From assembly GCA_018806915.1 (NCBI GenBank), contig JAGKQI010000048.1:372001-436000 (forward strand): 64,000 nucleotides of DNA. Direction: 5' to 3'. Position 1 is the stretch's first letter. The number at the start of each line of letters is the position of its first letter. A program made the translations under genes and the position numbers. Source of the stretch: Phytophthora colocasiae (taxonomy: Eukaryota; Oomycota; Peronosporomycetes; Peronosporales; Peronosporaceae). Positions 59,359 to 64,000 of this stretch are shown here, piece after piece. A model generated the notes under the pieces. It was given only the letters and a program-made list of their open reading frames with translations, did no database searches and was not told where the DNA came from.

Positions 59359-62300
59359 AGTTGGAAAAGTGACGTTTGAACTCTCGGAGTTCGGAGTGTC
59401 CGAAGTCGCATTCGCTTCTGGCTTCTTCTTCTTGGAACGTCACATGACGGTCATCATCGTCCGAAGTATCGTCACTCCGAGTGAGATATGCCTGTCCGGA
59501 CCGCTTCAACCGGAGTTTATCACGGGACACATTGTCCGCCCGGAAGTCCCGTTTTGGAGGAGGGATATCGTAGTCGTCATCCAAATTCAAGTCTTCGTGC
59601 TGTTTCAAGACGTACTCGACGTCCTTCAGACCTTGGAGACGCTGACCTTGGAGTGTCGTCCGGAGGCGGGAGTCTAAAAGCTTCTTCATGAAAACCTTCA
59701 GATGGTCTTCGCGGCGCTTACTCGATCCATCGGTTTCAATACCCGCTCGGTCCGCCACCTTGTTCAACCGGTAGTAGAACTCCAACGGGGTCTCCGACTT
59801 CTTTTGGATCATCGTGTAATAGCGTTCCGCATCCGAAGTCTTCGCCTTGCAATATCGCTCTCGGAATGCCTTCAAGAAGGGCTTCCACTTCCGACGCACT
59901 TTGGAGTCCAAATTCGCACGCCAATTCCGGACAGCCGGGGACATCCTCAACTTCATTTCGTAGATCTTGATATTGTCCGCCCAGCCGCCTTGAACCGCCA
60001 TACTTTGAAATCGCTCTAACCAGCGCATCCGCTTGGACAACGCGGCCTTCTCGTCGAAGTCTTCCAACGTGCTTGCGTTTACGAAAGGCTTGAACAGGTA
60101 CGTAGTCGTCCCATTCGGACCAGTCGTTGTCGTGAGCCCCGGAGTTGCGTCTTCAAACGAGCTGCTATCGGAGCTTCCAGAGTCAGAATCACTGCTCGAA
60201 CTCGAACTCGAACCGGAAGAACTTGGATCATCGTCGGAGTATCTCTTCCTCCGGGTGGAGGACGGCTTCCTCAACGACTTGTCCTTCCTCGACGAGGTCT
60301 TCTTCGGTACATCTGAACGTCTCGAGGAGCTCCGTCCGGACGTGTCCTTCGACCCCTTCTGGACATCACGCGAGCTCCGTCCGGACATACTTCGTCGTCC
60401 AGCGTCTGCATCTTTCCTCGCCACCAGAGCCTGCTGGGTCGGCGCCTTTGCCTCGTGAGTCTTGGGCGCTTTCGTCTCCCGTGTGACAACTTGGAGGGCG
60501 GCCGCAAGTTGAGCGGCCAGCAATCCATCCGGATCCAAAACATCTGTTTTCTGGGAACCGGCTGAAGATGCTCCCTGGGATGCGCCGCTGGATACTTGGT
60601 GCAAAGACGTTGGACCAGACGGCTGACGATCTTGAATATCCGGAGTGCGTCCGGACACCTTTGGCTTCACAAATTCCTTGGCTGTCGTTGCCCGAAGATC
60701 TCGGACTTGCGTAGCTAGGAACTTCTGGACAGCAAAAGATGCCTCGCGCTCCTTCTTCCGGGTAGCTTCCGATTCTTCCAGTTCTCGCTGTAGTCTGCGG
60801 AGCTCCTTCGACGGCTTGGACATGGACTTGACGTCCCGAGTGGTGTCCCTCTGGTCCTGTTCGAATTCCGACGAGGGGCCATCTGGACGTCCAAAATCCG
60901 CTTGGACTTCCGGACGCGCAGTGAACACTTGGATCGGCTCCTGCTTCGGGAACAGCTTCTCGAACTTGGAGTCCAACAGTCGGTCCAGCTTGCTGTCCAG
61001 GTCTCCAGACATCTTTTCGAGTGCAGAGCCTTGCTGGTCCTCCATCCGCGCCATGACCTTCTGAAGCTGGTACATGGTGTTCAACGCGACCTGGGTAGAT
61101 CCGGAACTTCCAGACTTGGAGGACCGCTCAGACCGCACTGATTCAGTTGGAGTCTCATGGCGCCGTTCGGACTTTCGACCTCCACGTTCTTTGGATTTCG
61201 AAGACTTGTCTGCGCGGGCCGCTTCACGTCGCCTCGAATGCTTCTTCTTCGGCTTCTCCGGTTTAGACTCTTCCAGATCGACATCATCTTGTTGGACAAC
61301 ACTTGAGCGTCCACGAGGATTCTCGCGAGTAATCTGGAAAGCCATTCCGGATTCCATGGGCATAGCGCCTCCTGAAGTCCGAGCGGACATGGCCATCGGA
61401 GTGAACCTGGGGAACGGCATATGCGATCCGGCGGATCGACTCATTCCGAACCCTGACGAATCTGACGTGCTCTCCCTGGAAGTCCGCGTCCCTGACGAAG
61501 CGCTAGCCATCGACTCACTCGACCCTCCGGAGGTTCCAAACAAGCTTGACTCTTCAATCGAACTCGTTCGTTCGGATGGATTCGTCTGATCGGACATACT
61601 CTGTTGAGAAGTCATGCCGCTTCTAGACGACCCAGTCCGGCTGGACCTTAAACTCTGGAATAACGACGATGGTGCCGATGGGAACGATGATGTAGCGGGC
61701 GACGGGATAGACGATGGTGGCGCTCGGGGCATCACTCGCTGGACACGCTTCGGTTGAACCTCCGGCTGAACGGGTCCTCTTGGACTGCGTACCTTCCGGA
61801 ATCCAGCCGACTTCAGCAGCCTCGCGAATTCCCATCCAAACAGCGATACTTCGTAATCCGAAATAAACACACCTTCATCTTGGCTGAACACTTCTGGATG
61901 TTGTTCGTATAAGCTTTGTCTCCCAGAAGTTACCAATATCCGGTTGGCCTCTGTCGCTTGGACAACCACTTGCCTCCATTCGACCAATTCGACCACCAAT
62001 AGCTGGAGCATGTCTCCGACCACTTGACGGACCAAATCCGGATGCACTTTGTAGACACGCGTCCGGAACCATCCCGGGACGAGGTTGACAAATCCAAATC
62101 CAGCTTCGAAAAGTAATGTCTGAAGAACAGCAATACATTCCCGCAAAGAAAACTCCGAAGGTGGAATCAACGCCGCTTGGATGTCCCGAGCCATTCCGAA
62201 CGTTCGACGGTGTATCTGCAACTCGGAGATCCAAGCGTCAGTCTGAGCTGGCATCAACATCCGGCGGTCCAAATACTGTGAAGTCATGGACGCCGCCCGA

Positions 62301-63229
62301 ATGAACGGTTCACAGTTCAGCCTGACTTGCGGCCAGTCGAATCGGGCCTCGGGTGGGATATTCCTTTCGGAACCATCACGCTCCCAACGTCGTACTTGAT
62401 CGGCCACATACGCCTTCGCTTGGACTTCCGTCATCTCGAATTCCGACGGTGCCGGTTGAACTTCCGGCTGAACATTCGGAGGTTCGAACATTTGGGCGTC
62501 CGGAATGTAAACTCCAGAAGCTTGTTGAGCCGGCGTCCCAGACTGTTCCACAACAGGTGATTCGTCCGGAATCAGTGGTGGCACTTGGACGTCCGGAGTC
62601 ATTGGCGAAGTCACGATCGTGTCTTCCAGCGCAATGTCCTCCCGGACCGGTGACAATGGTCGATACTCCTGTTTGACTGAGGCCATTCCAACGGGGGCAT
62701 CAGCATCCAAATAAAAATCTTCCAAGGGAGGAGAATCCGGAACTCGATCCTCCACCTGGACATCTTCAAACGCGTCCTCTCCATCGGAGTCCTCAGCCTC
62801 GTTTTCCACAGCTTCGATCTCCTCCCCTTCGGACACCTCCTGACCGGACTCATCTGAAGGGTCTTCGTCCGGGTCGACATCCGATCCAGACTCCTCTTCT
62901 CCATCCGGATCCTCCTCGGACCCGAACTCCTCCTGCTCAGGATCGCCTTCTCCATCCGAAGCTTCCTCGGAAGCACTTCCGTCTTGACTCGCGTGGTGCG
63001 CGTCCAACTGGTCGGCCTCCGACTGGACTTCTTCACGTTCCAGCAATTCCTTCGCCTCAAGGGCAGCCTTCCGCTTCGCAGCGTTCGCCTGACGATTTCT
63101 TCTCACAATGGTTTCCAAATCTTCATGCTCCTCAGGCTGCTGCCCTTTCAACCTTCTCGACGCTCTCGTAGCCATACCGCTTCCAGACGCGTCGCCTCTT
63201 CCTTCGCGTGTAGTTTCACTTCCAGTCAT
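59351..63229 (-). CDS. gag: Gypsy-E giant gag
   Basis: About 1292 residues from the ATG at 63229 (MTGSETTREGRG). The N-terminal 250 residues are acidic and disordered (SGSDVDPDEDPSDESG). Then come a mixed region, a Ser-rich middle, a basic Lys/Arg/Ser-rich coiled-coil segment, a Ser-repeat block, and a C-terminal gag core (RMRWLERFQSMAVQGGWADN; KWKPFLKAFRERYCKAK; ETPLEFYYRLNKVADRAG). It lacks the usual CCHC knuckle. It is about three times the length of the Copia-C gag. Confidence 0.85.
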   Translation of the reverse strand: MTGSETTREGRGDASGSGMATRASRRLKGQQPEEHEDLETIVRRNRQANAAKRKAALEAKELLEREEVQSEADQLDAHHASQDGSASEEASDGEGDPEQEEFGSEEDPDGEEESGSDVDPDEDPSDESGQEVSEGEEIEAVENEAEDSDGEDAFEDVQVEDRVPDSPPLEDFYLDADAPVGMASVKQEYRPLSPVREDIALEDTIVTSPMTPDVQVPPLIPDESPVVEQSGTPAQQASGVYIPDAQMFEPPNVQPEVQPAPSEFEMTEVQAKAYVADQVRRWERDGSERNIPPEARFDWPQVRLNCEPFIRAASMTSQYLDRRMLMPAQTDAWISELQIHRRTFGMARDIQAALIPPSEFSLRECIAVLQTLLFEAGFGFVNLVPGWFRTRVYKVHPDLVRQVVGDMLQLLVVELVEWRQVVVQATEANRILVTSGRQSLYEQHPEVFSQDEGVFISDYEVSLFGWEFARLLKSAGFRKVRSPRGPVQPEVQPKRVQRVMPRAPPSSIPSPATSSFPSAPSSLFQSLRSSRTGSSRSGMTSQQSMSDQTNPSERTSSIEESSLFGTSGGSSESMASASSGTRTSRESTSDSSGFGMSRSAGSHMPFPRFTPMAMSARTSGGAMPMESGMAFQITRENPRGRSSVVQQDDVDLEESKPEKPKKKHSRRREAARADKSSKSKERGGRKSERRHETPTESVRSERSSKSGSSGSTQVALNTMYQLQKVMARMEDQQGSALEKMSGDLDSKLDRLLDSKFEKLFPKQEPIQVFTARPEVQADFGRPDGPSSEFEQDQRDTTRDVKSMSKPSKELRRLQRELEESEATRKKEREASFAVQKFLATQVRDLRATTAKEFVKPKVSGRTPDIQDRQPSGPTSLHQVSSGASQGASSAGSQKTDVLDPDGLLAAQLAAALQVVTRETKAPKTHEAKAPTQQALVARKDADAGRRSMSGRSSRDVQKGSKDTSGRSSSRRSDVPKKTSSRKDKSLRKPSSTRRKRYSDDDPSSSGSSSSSSSDSDSGSSDSSSFEDATPGLTTTTGPNGTTTYLFKPFVNASTLEDFDEKAALSKRMRWLERFQSMAVQGGWADNIKIYEMKLRMSPAVRNWRANLDSKVRRKWKPFLKAFRERYCKAKTSDAERYYTMIQKKSETPLEFYYRLNKVADRAGIETDGSSKRREDHLKVFMKKLLDSRLRTTLQGQRLQGLKDVEYVLKQHEDLNLDDDYDIPPPKRDFRADNVSRDKLRLKRSGQAYLTRSDDTSDDDDRHVTFQEEEARSECDFGHSELREFKRHFSNYG

Positions 63230-63305
63230 AACAACCACGATCAGAAAGTTAGTTAGTACTCAAACCCCGAAACTAATCAAAATATAAAAATAACTCGGTG
63301 ATATC

Positions 63306-63333
63306 CTCGGTTCGAATCCGGGCACGCGCACCA
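63306..63333 (-). other. Gypsy-E primer-binding site (tRNA 3' end, 28-nt match)
   Basis: Read on plus, it is the 3' end of a tRNA: T-arm CTCGG-TTCGAAT-CCGGG, acceptor CACGCGC, discriminator A, CCA. It sits 2 nt from the LTR. On minus it is the primer-binding site starting TGGTGCGCGTG. It is not a tRNA gene, since no 5' half is present. Confidence 0.8.
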
Positions 63334-63335
63334 GC

Positions 63336-64000
63336 TGTGGCGAAGTGGGTGAACACTTTTCCCGCCCAGGTGCGTATAGCGTGTCTTCCGGAAAATAAGT
63401 CCGACTGGAAAGATGTCCGGTCGGACTAACCAAAGTCAGAACCTCCAACCGGGATCCAAATGGGTATCCGGAAAGAGGGTTGGCGTGTGACCTTGTGACT
63501 ACCCTCGTAGGTGTCGTTTGTCTTCGAACGCGAGGAGTTCCACCTGGATGAGTTACTTCCAAAAGCTTGACTGGATCCAGATGTAGAGTGCTAATGCACT
63601 TCCAAATGCAGTGGTTGAGTCTGAATGCAAGTGAGAGACTATTAGCAAAGCCTTCCAACAACAGATAACCAATACACAAGAGAGTTAAATGCAAATATAC
63701 AGCCGCTTCTTATTCTTTTCGGCCCTTGAGCGGTGGGCACTCCAAATGCCAGTACGACGTTGGACACTCCAACCGGGACACTGGCACAATTCCGGGGTCC
63801 TTTAGCGCACCACTTCTGGCAAGTCCACTTGGACTCCCAGAAGACAATTATCCAAATGTACCAGGAATACTATAGAGCACTCCAAAATACACACACACAA
63901 ATACAGTCCAATCACACAGCAGTCAATCAATCAATTTCAGGGGTGACTACTAATAACCTCCTAAAACGCAGTTGTAATATGAAATGTACAAACCAAACGA
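63336..64000 (-). repeat. Gypsy-E 5' LTR (right), cut by window edge
   Basis: Same sequence as 49917 onward; the inner end at the primer-binding site is certain, the outer end lies beyond the window. Confidence 0.88.

Larger units (their letters stand above)
49917..64000 (-). mobile_element. Gypsy-E: very large Ty3/gypsy element, runs past the window end
   Basis: Left end TGTGGCGAAGTGGG at 49917. The same sequence at 63336 starts the other LTR and matches to the window end (at least 665 bp). Minus-strand order from the right: LTR, tRNA primer-binding site, giant gag, small frame, protease-RT-RNaseH-second RNase H-integrase-chromodomain, then an opposite-strand gene and the left LTR. It is nested in Gypsy-D. 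Confidence 0.92.

Noticed and set aside
63301..63333. tRNA gene suggested by GGTTCGAATCC...CCA
   Set aside because: Only the 3' half is present, a templated CCA is not expected in a eukaryotic tRNA gene, and it sits 2 nt from an LTR: a primer-binding site.

Overview
The window looks like a gene-sparse, transposon-dense stretch of an oomycete genome, most likely Phytophthora or a close relative. The evidence is a run of secreted, Thr/Pro-rich, membrane-anchored expansin-like proteins of the oomycete type, Crinkler (CRN) N-terminal remnants, a START-domain protein of a kind that is multigene in these organisms, initiator-like promoter cores of the TCATTC..CA type, near-intronless genes, and Ty3/gypsy and Ty1/copia elements with oomycete features such as a second RNase H.

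Layout. 1-1014: partial START-domain gene (minus). 2.5-21.1 kb: three expansin-like genes in the same orientation. The second is split by an 11.4-kb Ty3/gypsy element (Gypsy-A, 6539-17934) with identical 405-bp LTRs and a 4-bp target duplication; its original C-terminal tail survives at 17935-18093. A TA-flanked MITE (18466-19038) lies upstream of the third expansin gene. 21.6-24.4 kb: a small unknown gene converging on an ERMARD/DUF4209-like gene. 24.5-29 kb is a graveyard: LINE remnants, a dynamin-like pseudogene carrying a LINE insertion with an 18-bp target duplication, and a large inverted repeat with a broken CRN N-terminus in each arm. 29.25-33.9 kb: a copia element (Copia-B, minus; identical LTRs, 5-bp TSD) inside a degenerate M96-like gene. 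35.1-36.1 kb: a gene without its 5' end. 37.27-40.25 kb: a large P-loop NTPase plus restriction-endonuclease-fold protein of the Crinkler/RHS-effector type, with a recognisable intron.

40.47-64.0 kb is a nest of insertions. A minus-strand Gypsy-A end lies next to an ankyrin exon; a plus-strand Gypsy-A copy abuts it; Copia-C (41888-46324, TSD TACCT) sits inside that copy; Gypsy-D cuts the copy off at 47885; and Gypsy-E (49917 to beyond the window, minus) sits inside Gypsy-D. Gypsy-E has a very large gag, a dual-RNase-H pol with chromodomain, a primer-binding site matching a tRNA 3' end over 28 nt, and an additional gene on the opposite strand that Gypsy-D shares.

Most notable observations: each LTR element is studded with its own private short motif (Copia-B: CGTTCC/GGAACG, about 30 by hand count against about 2 expected); Gypsy-D and Gypsy-E have alignable ends but different motifs; Gypsy-A and Copia-C both separate gag from pro with one in-frame TGA followed by AGG; both copia elements share a primer-binding site complementary to the anticodon arm of tRNA-Asn; and the NTPase-nuclease gene. 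All readings come from inspecting and hand-translating the sequence; no database search was made.
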